NCBI GenBank assembly: GCA_947495425.1 | Contig: CANLYR010000003.1 | Location: forward strand, 124,001-188,000 | DNA: 64,000 nt | Origin: an uncultured Aquimarina sp. | GTDB taxonomy: Bacteria > Bacteroidota > Bacteroidia > Flavobacteriales > Flavobacteriaceae | Reading direction: 5' to 3' | Shown here: positions 1 to 8,016 of the stretch, one piece after another | Layout: each line of letters opens with the position of its first letter | How positions within the stretch are numbered: the stretch's first letter is position 1 | Notes under the pieces: generated by a model | The model's input: only the letters and a program-made list of their open reading frames with translations | Told to the model about the DNA's origin: nothing | Databases searched by the model: none | Position numbers and translations under genes: made by a program

Positions 1-1
1 C

Positions 2-1048
2 GGTAGTAAAAGCTCTAAAGCACTCAACCTTTATCTCAATGAGGTGCAATCAACTATTTATCGAATTTACGAACAGTTAAAGTTAGAAGATAAATCGTTC
101 ACTTCTCAATCTATTAAAGAACTATTTCTAGGTGAGTCAAAAACGCGTTTTTCCTTTAAGGATTTAATTGATTACCATAATGACAAGATGCAGCACAAAC
201 TGCACAAGAACACCTTAGGACAATATAAGACTAGTCAGCGATATATGCTCTCTTATGTTTTAGATGAATATGGAAAGTCCGATATAGTCCTTAAAGAATT
301 AGATTATGGTTTCATTGTAGGTTTCGAAAACTACTTAAGATGCTTAACCCCAAAGCCTGGTCAGCCCAAAATTGGGAATAATACTGCAATGAAACATATT
401 AAAAGACTTCGTAGAATGGTAACCTTAGCGTATAGAATGGAATGGTTGGATAGAGACCCGTTTGTGAATTATAAAATTAGAATTGAAAAGAAAGAGCGTG
501 AGTTTTTGACAGCGGACGAGTTGAGAAATATTGAAGAATTAACATCATCTATTGAACGTTTAATTACTGTAAGAGACATTTTTATCTTCAGCTGTTACAC
601 TGGAATTTCTTATGTGGACATTGTGGAATTGACAGATAACAATATTGTACTAGGTATGGACAGTAATCCATGGATAATGGCAGAACGTGTAAAGACAGGT
701 ACACCTTTTAAAATCCCATTATTGAAGAGAGCAGAGGCTTTGCTTGAGAAATATAAAGACCACCCTAGAACACAGAATAGTAGAAATATTCTACCTCGAC
801 TTTCGAATCAGAAATTGAACAGTTATCTAAAAGAAATAGCAGATTTATGTGGAATTAAAAAGAACCTAACTTTTCATATGGCGCGTCATACATTCGCAAC
901 AACTGTTACTTTGAGTAATGGTGTTCCTATTGAAACTGTATCGAAGCTGCTAGGTCATACCAAATTGTCTACGACCCAAATTTATGCTAGGGTAGTAGAG
1001 AAAAAAGTAAGTGAAGATATGGGGAAATTACAATCAATATTAATTTGA
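2..1048 (+). CDS. Tyrosine recombinase (ICE integrase), 5'-truncated by window edge
   Basis: This site-specific integrase/excisionase would insert and excise the ICE, probably at a tRNA gene. The frame is open from base 2 and a GTG at 44 lies inside it, so the real start is upstream; 348 residues are visible of the roughly 400 usual for the family. It has an N-terminal SAM-like DNA-binding domain, then the catalytic domain. Visible motifs are HMARHTFA (His codon 875, Arg codon 884), LLGH, and the Tyr of QIYARV (codon 983). The first catalytic Arg expected in the TGLRxxD motif reads TGISYVD, so Ser replaces Arg I, as known for the CTnDOT integrase. A strong terminator follows. Confidence 0.93.
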   Translation, partial: GSKSSKALNLYLNEVQSTIYRIYEQLKLEDKSFTSQSIKELFLGESKTRFSFKDLIDYHNDKMQHKLHKNTLGQYKTSQRYMLSYVLDEYGKSDIVLKELDYGFIVGFENYLRCLTPKPGQPKIGNNTAMKHIKRLRRMVTLAYRMEWLDRDPFVNYKIRIEKKEREFLTADELRNIEELTSSIERLITVRDIFIFSCYTGISYVDIVELTDNNIVLGMDSNPWIMAERVKTGTPFKIPLLKRAEALLEKYKDHPRTQNSRNILPRLSNQKLNSYLKEIADLCGIKKNLTFHMARHTFATTVTLSNGVPIETVSKLLGHTKLSTTQIYARVVEKKVSEDMGKLQSILI

Positions 1049-1073
1049 CTCTTTGTCGAGTGAATGCTTACTG

Positions 1074-1108
1074 AAAACACCCAAGTTGGTATCAACTTGG
1101 GTGTTTTT
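1074..1108 (+). terminator. Intrinsic terminator after integrase
   Basis: A 15-bp perfect stem (1074-1088 with 1093-1107) closes a GTAT loop and ends in a T run. It sits 26 bp after the integrase stop. A T-rich tract flanks one arm and an A-rich tract the other, so it may work in both directions. Confidence 0.85.
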
Positions 1109-1179
1109 GTCTCTAATGAAATTTGATAGAATTTAGGTTAAGTAATTTCTTGAAAGCTAATGTAAACACACTCATAATT

Positions 1180-1189
1180 AATCAAATAT
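1180..1189 (+). promoter_or_regulatory. Half-site AATCAAATAT upstream of the xis/rep genes
   Basis: The ten bases are identical to one arm of the inverted repeat at 8753-8785 upstream of the tra operon. In both places a similar AT-rich stretch with ATGT follows. A shared regulator is an inference; the exact match is seen. Confidence 0.35.
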
Positions 1190-1343
1190 CAATATGTTAA
1201 AATTTCACCCAACTTGGTATTGGGTTGTGAACAAAATCTAATAAACCTATTCAAATTTGTAGAACGAAAGTCAAATCAGGTTAAGGGCTATCAAATTAAA
1301 AGTATGAACATTGATAGTCCTTTTCTTTTAAAACCGTTCTATT

Positions 1344-1628
1344 ATGCCGACAAGTATTATTACAACAGACGACCTTCGAGATTTCAAGATGGAACTGCTC
1401 GATGACATTAAAAACCTACTAGCCAAACAAGGTAAAGGAAATCTAAAAAAATATCTCAAATCTTCTGAGGTTATGGACTTGCTGCAAGTAAGTCCAGGCA
1501 CATTACAAAATCTTCGTATCAATGGCACCTTGCCCTACACTAAAGTGGGTGGTATTATCTATTACGATACCGAAGAGATACAAAAGGTAATGGATTCAAA
1601 CCGTGTTCAGCACGGTCTTAATTCCTAG
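1344..1628 (+). CDS. Excisionase-like / HTH_17 DNA-binding protein
   Basis: This 94-aa protein has an N-terminal charged helix (residues 10-30) and a MerR/excisionase-type winged HTH at about 38-85, with YLKSSEVMDLLQVSPGTLQN followed by a wing ending in YYDTEEIQKVM. Such proteins in Bacteroidetes ICEs bind DNA near the attachment site or regulate excision. It stands first in a compact plus-strand group, 3 bp before the replication-like gene. A role as Xis rather than a plain regulator is inferred from position beside the integrase. Confidence 0.8.
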   Translation: MPTSIITTDDLRDFKMELLDDIKNLLAKQGKGNLKKYLKSSEVMDLLQVSPGTLQNLRINGTLPYTKVGGIIYYDTEEIQKVMDSNRVQHGLNS

Positions 1629-1631
1629 CCT

Positions 1632-2375
1632 ATGAACTATATAAAGCTACTCAATGCGGCTTTTGAAAAGTTCTATTTTGATGACCGCCTAAATCCTACT
1701 CACATTAGTCTGTACATGGCCTTGTTCCAAGAATGGAATAGCTGTCGCTTTGCGGATGAATTTTATGTAAACCGTAGGGATTTAATGCGCTGTGCTAAAA
1801 TAGGCTCAAAATCCACATACCATCGTTGTGTTAAGGATTTGGACGCGTGGCTTTATCTATCCTATTTCCCATCTAACAATCCTTACAAAGGCAGTAAAAT
1901 CAAAATGTCCATTATTGGTACAGGTGATGAACCAGATATGGGACGGTACAATCCCACATTAGAACAGCTTGCGGAACAGTACTATCCCAGAGGTGTACCG
2001 CTTGAGAGACACCACCATCCCAAAAATGAACAGGTTGTGAACCAACACCGTCCCAAAGATGGACAAGCATTGGTATCTACTACAAACAATACAAAACAAG
2101 AAAACAATATAAAACAACCAAAGGGCTGGCAGGCCGTTATTTTATTTTTTAATGAAAAAGGTTTTGAGGCTGATGAAGGAAAAAAATTCTATGAGCATTA
2201 CGCAGACCGAGAATGGAAAACAAGTGATGGAAAGCCAATACGAGATTGGCGCTCATTGGCCACCAACTGGATGGATAGAACCGAACTTTTTGAAGAAGAA
2301 AACAAAAAGCAACCGTCCCAAATCAAGGACAACTTGCGAACCACTAAAAACAAAGACTATGGACAACCCCTCTAA
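1632..2375 (+). CDS. Putative ICE replication initiator (winged-helix, DnaD-like tail)
   Basis: The 247-aa protein has an N-terminal helix-turn-helix region (residues 15-95), a polar linker rich in Q/N, and a C-terminal motif of the form FYEHYADREW...GKPIRDWRSLATNW. That tail is typical of phage and ICE replisome-organiser (DnaD-like) proteins. The next gene, overlapping by 17 bp, is a DnaC-like ATPase, which strengthens the reading as an initiator/helicase-loader pair that copies the excised circle. No catalytic residues are expected. It could instead be annotated as a transcriptional regulator because of the N-terminal HTH. Confidence 0.65.
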   Translation: MNYIKLLNAAFEKFYFDDRLNPTHISLYMALFQEWNSCRFADEFYVNRRDLMRCAKIGSKSTYHRCVKDLDAWLYLSYFPSNNPYKGSKIKMSIIGTGDEPDMGRYNPTLEQLAEQYYPRGVPLERHHHPKNEQVVNQHRPKDGQALVSTTNNTKQENNIKQPKGWQAVILFFNEKGFEADEGKKFYEHYADREWKTSDGKPIRDWRSLATNWMDRTELFEEENKKQPSQIKDNLRTTKNKDYGQPL

Positions 2376-3021
2376 AATCACCGAAGGTGGTGTGGAATAT
2401 TCGCTTGGTAAGTTTGATGGAAAAAGTGTTCTCTACGACTTCCCGAAAATTTTGATTTACTTGAATGCCAAAGGCAAACTTCTGTTCGGTGAAAAATTTA
2501 GGATATACGACGAGGACAAAGATATTCTACTGAAGCTCTGTTCTTATTTTATTAAGGATAAAGAAAACTGTACCAACTACGGCATTGATATTGACAAAGG
2601 TATTTTACTTTCTGGACCTGTCGGTTGTGGTAAAACCAGCCTAATGAAATTGCTACGATACATTGTACCGATGCAAAGACCGTATGAAATGATTCCTTGT
2701 CGAAATGTGACTTTCAGTTTTAACCATCTTGGTTTTAAAACTGTTGAAGAATACGGGAATGCCAAATTCTATTGTTTTGATGATTTAGGTGTTGAACCAG
2801 CGGGAAGATTTTATGGTAAAGACCTAAATGTAATGGGTGAAGTAATACTTTCCCGATACGAACTTTACCTTGATACCAAACACAAAATCAAAACTCACGC
2901 TACTACGAACCTTAATGCTGAAGAACTTGAAGAACGTTATGGAAATCGTGTTCGTAGCAGAATGCGTGAATTGTTTAATTTGATTGCTTTTGATAAGGGG
3001 GCTGGGGATAAGAGGAAATGA
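2359..3021 (+). CDS. DnaC-like P-loop ATPase (putative helicase loader)
   Basis: This 220-aa protein carries a Walker A motif GPVGCGKTS and a Walker B motif FYCFDDLGVEP, followed by an arginine-rich C-terminus (RYGNRVRSRMRELF) as in DnaC/IstB-type AAA+ proteins. The open frame extends upstream to 2152, but ATG 2359 is chosen because the sequence before it is the preceding gene in another frame and the product starts MDNPSK. It probably loads the replicative helicase on the ICE origin, acting with the upstream initiator-like protein. Confidence 0.8.
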   Translation: MDNPSKITEGGVEYSLGKFDGKSVLYDFPKILIYLNAKGKLLFGEKFRIYDEDKDILLKLCSYFIKDKENCTNYGIDIDKGILLSGPVGCGKTSLMKLLRYIVPMQRPYEMIPCRNVTFSFNHLGFKTVEEYGNAKFYCFDDLGVEPAGRFYGKDLNVMGEVILSRYELYLDTKHKIKTHATTNLNAEELEERYGNRVRSRMRELFNLIAFDKGAGDKRK

Positions 3022-3054
3022 ATGAAAAATATTTACTCGATTTTTCACTCCATA

Positions 3055-4152
3055 TTAGGCCTTAAATAGTGAATCCATTACTTCATCTGAATCAAAGTCA
3101 GGCGAACCTTGCCTAGCGTAATAACTAGAATATCTTTCAATTAAATCCTTTAAAAATGGTAGAGATATAGTTGCAAATCTATCAATTTCTGTACTACTTA
3201 TTCTTTCCTCGATTTCTTCAATTTCGATTGAGAGTTTATCCTGAAAATCGATTACGCCTGCATTGATTGAATTATGTTTTGGAACAAAGTGGTAAGAGTC
3301 CTTATTATTTTTTACTATTCGTTCAAGTTTTTGCTTTTTTGTTTTGCTTAAGTCGTCAATTGATTTTATTTCATCAATACCGTTTATTTCTTCAGAAATT
3401 TCTTTGATTCGCAACAAAAAAGCTTTTGTTACTTTCTTTTGAGCAAAATCACAAGCTGGTGTCAGAATAACATATCTAATACCATTCCAAGAAATCAAGT
3501 CTCCTGTCGAAAGCTTTTCTTTGACTGGTCGGGTGATATAGAATTCACTCGGATGCACATTATTCTCATTCAAATACTCCAACATATGAAGAATTGTATA
3601 TCGAAGTAACGAATCTTCTTTTTCCTCTGGATTTCTTTTTTCGTCTAAAACCCAACTGTCTAGAGAGGTTGAAATATGATTCCAAAATATATTTTGAATT
3701 AACTCTTCGATTTTGCCGTTTCGATTTAAGAGATTTAGAATTCCTGTTGACTTAATTAGCTTAAACCTATTGAAAGTGTCAAATACGTCTACGTTATCTC
3801 TCTCGTAAACATCAAATATAGCATTTGGCACATTGAGCTCTTCAGAAATATTATGAGGCGTACCAGTAATTACAAAAGTTGGAAAACGTAAATTATCCTT
3901 AATTTCCTTGACAACTTCATTTCCTGAAGTATCTGTTCCACCTTTGCCCATTAAATCCAAGTCAACGATAGCACCGTCAAAAATATTTTCAGGATTTTTT
4001 AAGGCAGATATTGCTTCATCCTTTCCTTGTATCCAAGTGTCATTTATTTGAACCTCTTTGTTTTCCTTATTGAATAAATGGATATTTCTTCTATAAATGT
4101 CTTTGTAAATTGCTCCATCATCTTCAACTATTAAAATCTTAAGTTCTTGCAT
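3055..4152 (-). CDS. Receiver-domain protein with uncharacterised C-terminal domain
   Basis: The 365-aa protein begins with a response-regulator receiver fold: VEDD (acidic pair D11/D12), phospho-acceptor D64 in AIVDLDL, and T96 in VITGTP. The conserved Lys after beta-5 is not seen; the region reads FDVYERDN. Residues 130-365 form no domain I can name. They contain a TPACDFAQKK motif (231-240) and a charged helical stretch. It is the last gene of a four-gene operon, 2 bp after the GHKL ATPase, whose C-terminal half is kinase-like, so a His-Asp relay is plausible. No nuclease motif was recognised. Confidence 0.75.
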   Translation of the reverse strand: MQELKILIVEDDGAIYKDIYRRNIHLFNKENKEVQINDTWIQGKDEAISALKNPENIFDGAIVDLDLMGKGGTDTSGNEVVKEIKDNLRFPTFVITGTPHNISEELNVPNAIFDVYERDNVDVFDTFNRFKLIKSTGILNLLNRNGKIEELIQNIFWNHISTSLDSWVLDEKRNPEEKEDSLLRYTILHMLEYLNENNVHPSEFYITRPVKEKLSTGDLISWNGIRYVILTPACDFAQKKVTKAFLLRIKEISEEINGIDEIKSIDDLSKTKKQKLERIVKNNKDSYHFVPKHNSINAGVIDFQDKLSIEIEEIEERISSTEIDRFATISLPFLKDLIERYSSYYARQGSPDFDSDEVMDSLFKA

Positions 4153-4154
4153 AA

Positions 4155-6380
4155 TTATTTATTGAATTCTATTTGGAAACACACTCCGTCATTACTTTTT
4201 CTAGCCGATAGCTCTCCATTTAATCTATCAGATGCCTCACCAGCGATTGCTAAGCCAAGACCTGTACCATCAATCTTTTTAGAATAACCAGGTTCAAAAA
4301 TTGCTCCTGATTCAATTTCTAAATCTGTTAGACCTGGTCCTGTATCTTTATAGTCAATAATTACTGTATTAGAACTTTCACTAACGGCAATAGTTATTTC
4401 TTTTGTGTCTGATTTAGAAACACCTAGCCAGTAAACACTATTTTCAATGAGGTTGGTCAAAGCAATATATAAGTCTTCAGACCATCCAAATATTTGTATT
4501 TTTTCATTTCCAAGAACGTTAACTTTAATGTTCGCATCGTCAAAACTCGATTTAAAGACATCTAGACTTTCATTGATTACTTTGACTACAGAAAAGTCAG
4601 CTTTTTTATCTCTTTTTTGCTTAGCTAATGGTGATATTCTTTTAAATAGAGTAGAAATGAACTTACTATTTATTTGAAATCCATTGATACTTTTAGTTAA
4701 TTCATCAAGGTGTTCTTCATCTTTGGTTGCACGGTAAAACTTTAAATAGCGTTCCATAACTCTAGTTTCGGAATTAAAAAACTGTAATGGCTTACGACCT
4801 TCGTGAAGAATAAAATTGACAATTTTACCCAAAGTAGCCTGTCCTTGATATATCGCAATTGTCTTTTCAATTTCTTCTTTTAATTCTGCTTTTTTTGCTT
4901 CTTCTTCCGTTAATATGTTGTCTATTTCATCAATTGCTTTTTTATCGATTTTAAATTCTGAAAGCTTTTTACCAATAGAGGTTTTAACTTCTGCTAAACT
5001 GAATAAAGAATTTATGGTGTCTTGTACTTTAGTTTGTTTTCCTCTGCTTTTTTCGCTTTTAATTCTATAAGCTAACCTTCTAGTTTCTAGTTCGAATAAA
5101 GCTTTCTGTGCAAGTTCCTTTAAACCAAAGTAATATTCATTTTCTTTTAATCCATCTCTTGCACTTTTTTCCTCAAGTCCAGATTTTTCTTCGGATTGAA
5201 TTGTGACAAAACCAACGATTTGATTATTACTAATTTTTAATGTGAAGTTTTGTATTCTATCCTTGTCCAAATCCAACCAATCAATTCCACCATTTCCGTA
5301 AGGTCTAATTCGAAAGAAGTTTTTATAAACATTAACACCATAAACTTCGTCAAGTAATCTTTTAGCTTGCCTTTTACCCATTAAGTTTTTAGATACTGGG
5401 TTGATTAGGCCTTTATTTATCAAGTTATCGATTGCTTCTGGTTCTCTATCAAAAACCCTGAAATCTACTTTCATAGAACCACAATACTTGTTGTTCCCAG
5501 AAACTTCGAAATTTGCTGAAATTTTCTCTTTTTGAACAGCTTCAGGATTTACATTGTTTTCAAATAAAAGATTAGCGTTCCCTTTATCTGAAATAGTTCC
5601 CGAAATACGGTAATCGTAAAATTGAATTATTGGATAAGTATCAATTTTTATATTCTCATCTATTTCTGGAAATGGTGAGTTTTCAAAGGATAAGTTAATT
5701 TTGAATTCATCATCAATTGATTCTTCAAAGGGTGAAATGAGTTTTCGTAATTCATTTATTAATTGTTCTAGAGTATCTCTATTCCAATAAGATAATTTAG
5801 AATCAATTTTTTCAACTGTCTCTTCTAGTCCTTCTTCATTTAAAACTACCTCTTCATACTTCTCATCTTTGGCAATGATTAATATTTCTGTGCAAGATGG
5901 TTCGTTTGTATTATTCTTATCAACAAGAATTTCTATATTTTCTAAATAATCATCTGTTTTGAAAATTCTCCAATCAATAACAGTTTCTGATTTTTCACCA
6001 TTTTCATCTACTGTTGAAAGTGTCATTTCTTGCCCTAAAATTGAAGCAGCAAATCGACCTATACCTTTTCTTCCTTGAAGAGTTCTTGTTCCATTTTTAC
6101 TAATTTTTCTTTTTAGCTTATCGTTAGTTGCTGGAACAAGCCATTTATTTATAACTGTGTCAAAATTCATTCCGTGGCCATTGTCTCTTATGGAAATAAT
6201 CAAGGCGCTTTCTTTCTCTATTTTTGTGTATTTAAATACTATGTCAACGTTAGTTGCATCTGCATCATAAGAGTTTTTAACAAGCTCAACTAATGCTGCA
6301 TAGGAATCTCCAATTAAATCACTTCCTATGGTGTGAATCAACCTAGCAGCTGGTCTTATTTTGTATCCTGTATCATTCAT
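4155..6380 (-). CDS. MORC-like GHKL ATPase fused to a histidine-kinase-like module
   Basis: The 741-aa protein contains two GHKL ATP-binding sites. The first (residues 20-120) has the N-box ELVKNSYDADAT, DNGHGM and GRKGIGRFA, the HSP90/MORC/MutL type. The second is like a sensor kinase: FILHEGRKPL with His526 in an H-box-like position, NLIENS near 645, DTGPGL near 680, and GTGLGLAIA near 705. A coiled-coil region (about 450-520) joins them. No membrane segment or signal peptide is seen, so it is cytoplasmic. GHKL proteins of the MORC class are known in restriction-modification neighbourhoods. It overlaps the methyltransferase gene by 4 bp and precedes the receiver gene by 2 bp. Confidence 0.85.
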   Translation of the reverse strand: MNDTGYKIRPAARLIHTIGSDLIGDSYAALVELVKNSYDADATNVDIVFKYTKIEKESALIISIRDNGHGMNFDTVINKWLVPATNDKLKRKISKNGTRTLQGRKGIGRFAASILGQEMTLSTVDENGEKSETVIDWRIFKTDDYLENIEILVDKNNTNEPSCTEILIIAKDEKYEEVVLNEEGLEETVEKIDSKLSYWNRDTLEQLINELRKLISPFEESIDDEFKINLSFENSPFPEIDENIKIDTYPIIQFYDYRISGTISDKGNANLLFENNVNPEAVQKEKISANFEVSGNNKYCGSMKVDFRVFDREPEAIDNLINKGLINPVSKNLMGKRQAKRLLDEVYGVNVYKNFFRIRPYGNGGIDWLDLDKDRIQNFTLKISNNQIVGFVTIQSEEKSGLEEKSARDGLKENEYYFGLKELAQKALFELETRRLAYRIKSEKSRGKQTKVQDTINSLFSLAEVKTSIGKKLSEFKIDKKAIDEIDNILTEEEAKKAELKEEIEKTIAIYQGQATLGKIVNFILHEGRKPLQFFNSETRVMERYLKFYRATKDEEHLDELTKSINGFQINSKFISTLFKRISPLAKQKRDKKADFSVVKVINESLDVFKSSFDDANIKVNVLGNEKIQIFGWSEDLYIALTNLIENSVYWLGVSKSDTKEITIAVSESSNTVIIDYKDTGPGLTDLEIESGAIFEPGYSKKIDGTGLGLAIAGEASDRLNGELSARKSNDGVCFQIEFNK

Positions 6381-7609
6381 TTTAGCTGTGCTTTAATCTG
6401 TTTTGCTATCTCTTTTGCCATCAAAGGTGGTACAGCATTTCCTATTTGTCTAAAAGCAGCACTTCTGCCTCCTTCAAAAAAGAAGTCGTCTGGGAATGAT
6501 TGAATCCTAGCAGCTTCTCTGACAGAAATAGACCTTATTTGCTTGTTGTCAGGGTAAATGTAATGATGACCATCTTTCGCTATATGCGCAACCATTGTAT
6601 GAGAAAGACCGTTGATATCAACAACTTTGTATCTATCAACGAATGATGTTTCGTTCTTATGAGTTTTGAGTTCAGTCGGTAAATCTGGATACTTTAATCT
6701 TTCTGATTTTTTCAGCCATTTGTTTATAGCGATTTTGTAGATATTTAAATCTCTTTCATTGTGCGGTCTCGCTATATGTTGAGTAACAAAATCAACTCCA
6801 TTTCTTAATTCAAACTTTTCAAGATATGTAGTTGTAGGTTTAGCATATTTTGTTACATTTTTTTGGTCGCCAGCTTTTATTTTTTTTAAATCAGATAGAA
6901 TTTGACTTATAGTAAATTCTTCATTGAGGATATCAAATTTTGGGTACTTAAAATCTGTGCCTTTTTGCCAACCGATTAAAATAATTCTTCTTCTTTTTTG
7001 TAATACTCCGAAATGCTCAGACTTTTGAATTGTATAATCTAATTCATAACCAATACGCTTAAAATATGCTTGCATATTTTTAAAATAACTTCCTTTTTCA
7101 GCAGTTATTAATCCCATAACATTCTCAAAAACGAATACTTTTGGCTCGTATTTTTTAAGGAATTTTGCGTACTCTTTATAGAGGAAATTCCGAGGGTCAT
7201 TTTTCATACCATCTTTATCTCTTGACCTTCCGACAAGAGAGTAGGCTTGACAAGGTGGGCCACCGACAATTAAGTCAATTCGTTTCCCATTGACGAGTTT
7301 GTCTATTTTTTCAAAAATGATTTTGTTGTTATCTCCTCCAATTGAAATATTTATGACGGAATCGGAAAGTTCAGAATTACCAAAGCATTTTATGAACTCT
7401 TCTCTGGTCATTTTTTCTGAAATGTAATCGTAATATTTTTCTGTTCTATTTTCAGAATTTAACTTATGATATATCAGTCGTGTTTCTAAAGTATCACAGG
7501 CTTTTTTGTCTATTTCTACGTGGGCAATTGGCTTGAAACCTGCCTTGATAAAACCTTCAGATAAACCACCTGCACCTGAAAATAAATCTATGAAATTAAG
7601 GTTTTCCAT
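6377..7609 (-). CDS. DNA (cytosine-5-)-methyltransferase
   Basis: This 410-aa C5 methyltransferase uses S-adenosylmethionine to methylate cytosine in a specific DNA site. All core motifs are visible in order: DLFSGAGGLSEGF (motif I), GGPPCQAYS with catalytic Cys120 (IV), FENVMG at 161-166 (VI), QKRRRIILIG (VIII), a variable target-recognition region, then SVREAARIQSFPDDF (IX) and RQIGNAVPPLMA (X). The gene looks intact. It lies between a small HTH regulator (2 bp gap) and the GHKL ATPase (4 bp overlap). No restriction endonuclease gene is recognisable next to it, so it could serve a defence module or protect the ICE from restriction. Confidence 0.96.
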   Translation of the reverse strand: MENLNFIDLFSGAGGLSEGFIKAGFKPIAHVEIDKKACDTLETRLIYHKLNSENRTEKYYDYISEKMTREEFIKCFGNSELSDSVINISIGGDNNKIIFEKIDKLVNGKRIDLIVGGPPCQAYSLVGRSRDKDGMKNDPRNFLYKEYAKFLKKYEPKVFVFENVMGLITAEKGSYFKNMQAYFKRIGYELDYTIQKSEHFGVLQKRRRIILIGWQKGTDFKYPKFDILNEEFTISQILSDLKKIKAGDQKNVTKYAKPTTTYLEKFELRNGVDFVTQHIARPHNERDLNIYKIAINKWLKKSERLKYPDLPTELKTHKNETSFVDRYKVVDINGLSHTMVAHIAKDGHHYIYPDNKQIRSISVREAARIQSFPDDFFFEGGRSAAFRQIGNAVPPLMAKEIAKQIKAQLK

Positions 7610-7611
7610 AA

Positions 7612-7860
7612 TTATTTATTCAGTTTTAAATGCCCATAAAGTTCTTCGAGAAAATCAGCAGGACTAATATCAATAGCAAGTGCTATTAAAAATGCTTCAC
7701 GGGCCGTTAACTTCGTAGATTCCTCCCTACTCAAAAGACTTAATCGGGATGAACTAATACCAGTTTTTCTTGATATATCAGCTTTTTTAACCGATTTTTT
7801 AAGGAAAAGGCTTCCAATCTTTGTCATTTTTAATTTTTTAAAAGCTTTCCAAAAGTACAT
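7612..7860 (-). CDS. Small XRE-type HTH regulator of the methyltransferase operon
   Basis: This 82-aa DNA-binding protein has a helix-turn-helix at about residues 25-65 (KKADISRKTGISSSRLSLLS). The ATG at 7827 (MTKIG) is an alternative start. It is the first gene of the operon that continues with the methyltransferase, the position and size of a controller (C) protein in restriction-modification systems. Three TTTCTAA/TTAGAAA half-sites lie just upstream (7873-7941), consistent with autoregulation. The controller role is inferred. Confidence 0.75.
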   Translation of the reverse strand: MYFWKAFKKLKMTKIGSLFLKKSVKKADISRKTGISSSRLSLLSREESTKLTAREAFLIALAIDISPADFLEELYGHLKLNK

Positions 7861-7872
7861 AAATATTTCGAT

Positions 7873-7941
7873 TTTCTAAATAATTAGTTAGAAATAGACA
7901 ATAAACGAGTCATAAATAACATCAATTAGTTCTATTTCTAA
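7873..7941. promoter_or_regulatory. Operator-like half-sites upstream of the HTH/MTase operon
   Basis: TTTCTAA occurs at 7873-7879 and 7935-7941, and its complement TTAGAAA at 7888-7894. The first pair forms an inverted repeat with an 8-bp spacer. A longer perfect 11-bp inverted repeat joins 7888-7898 with 7931-7941. This layout fits binding by the XRE-type regulator encoded next to it. Confidence 0.5.
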
Positions 7942-8016
7942 TGATATAAGATATTTCAGTAAATAGAATTAAGATGAGTCCCTTTAAGGTTTTAACCACC
8001 TCTTTAAATAATTTTT

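Noticed and set aside
1214..1405. 63-aa open frame upstream of the excisionase-like gene
   Set aside because: It overlaps the start of the real HTH gene in another frame, begins in the palindromic region and encodes no recognisable domain.
3055..7860. Complete type II restriction-modification system
   Set aside because: A methyltransferase and controller are present, but no endonuclease motif was recognised in the partner genes, so a standard system is not supported.
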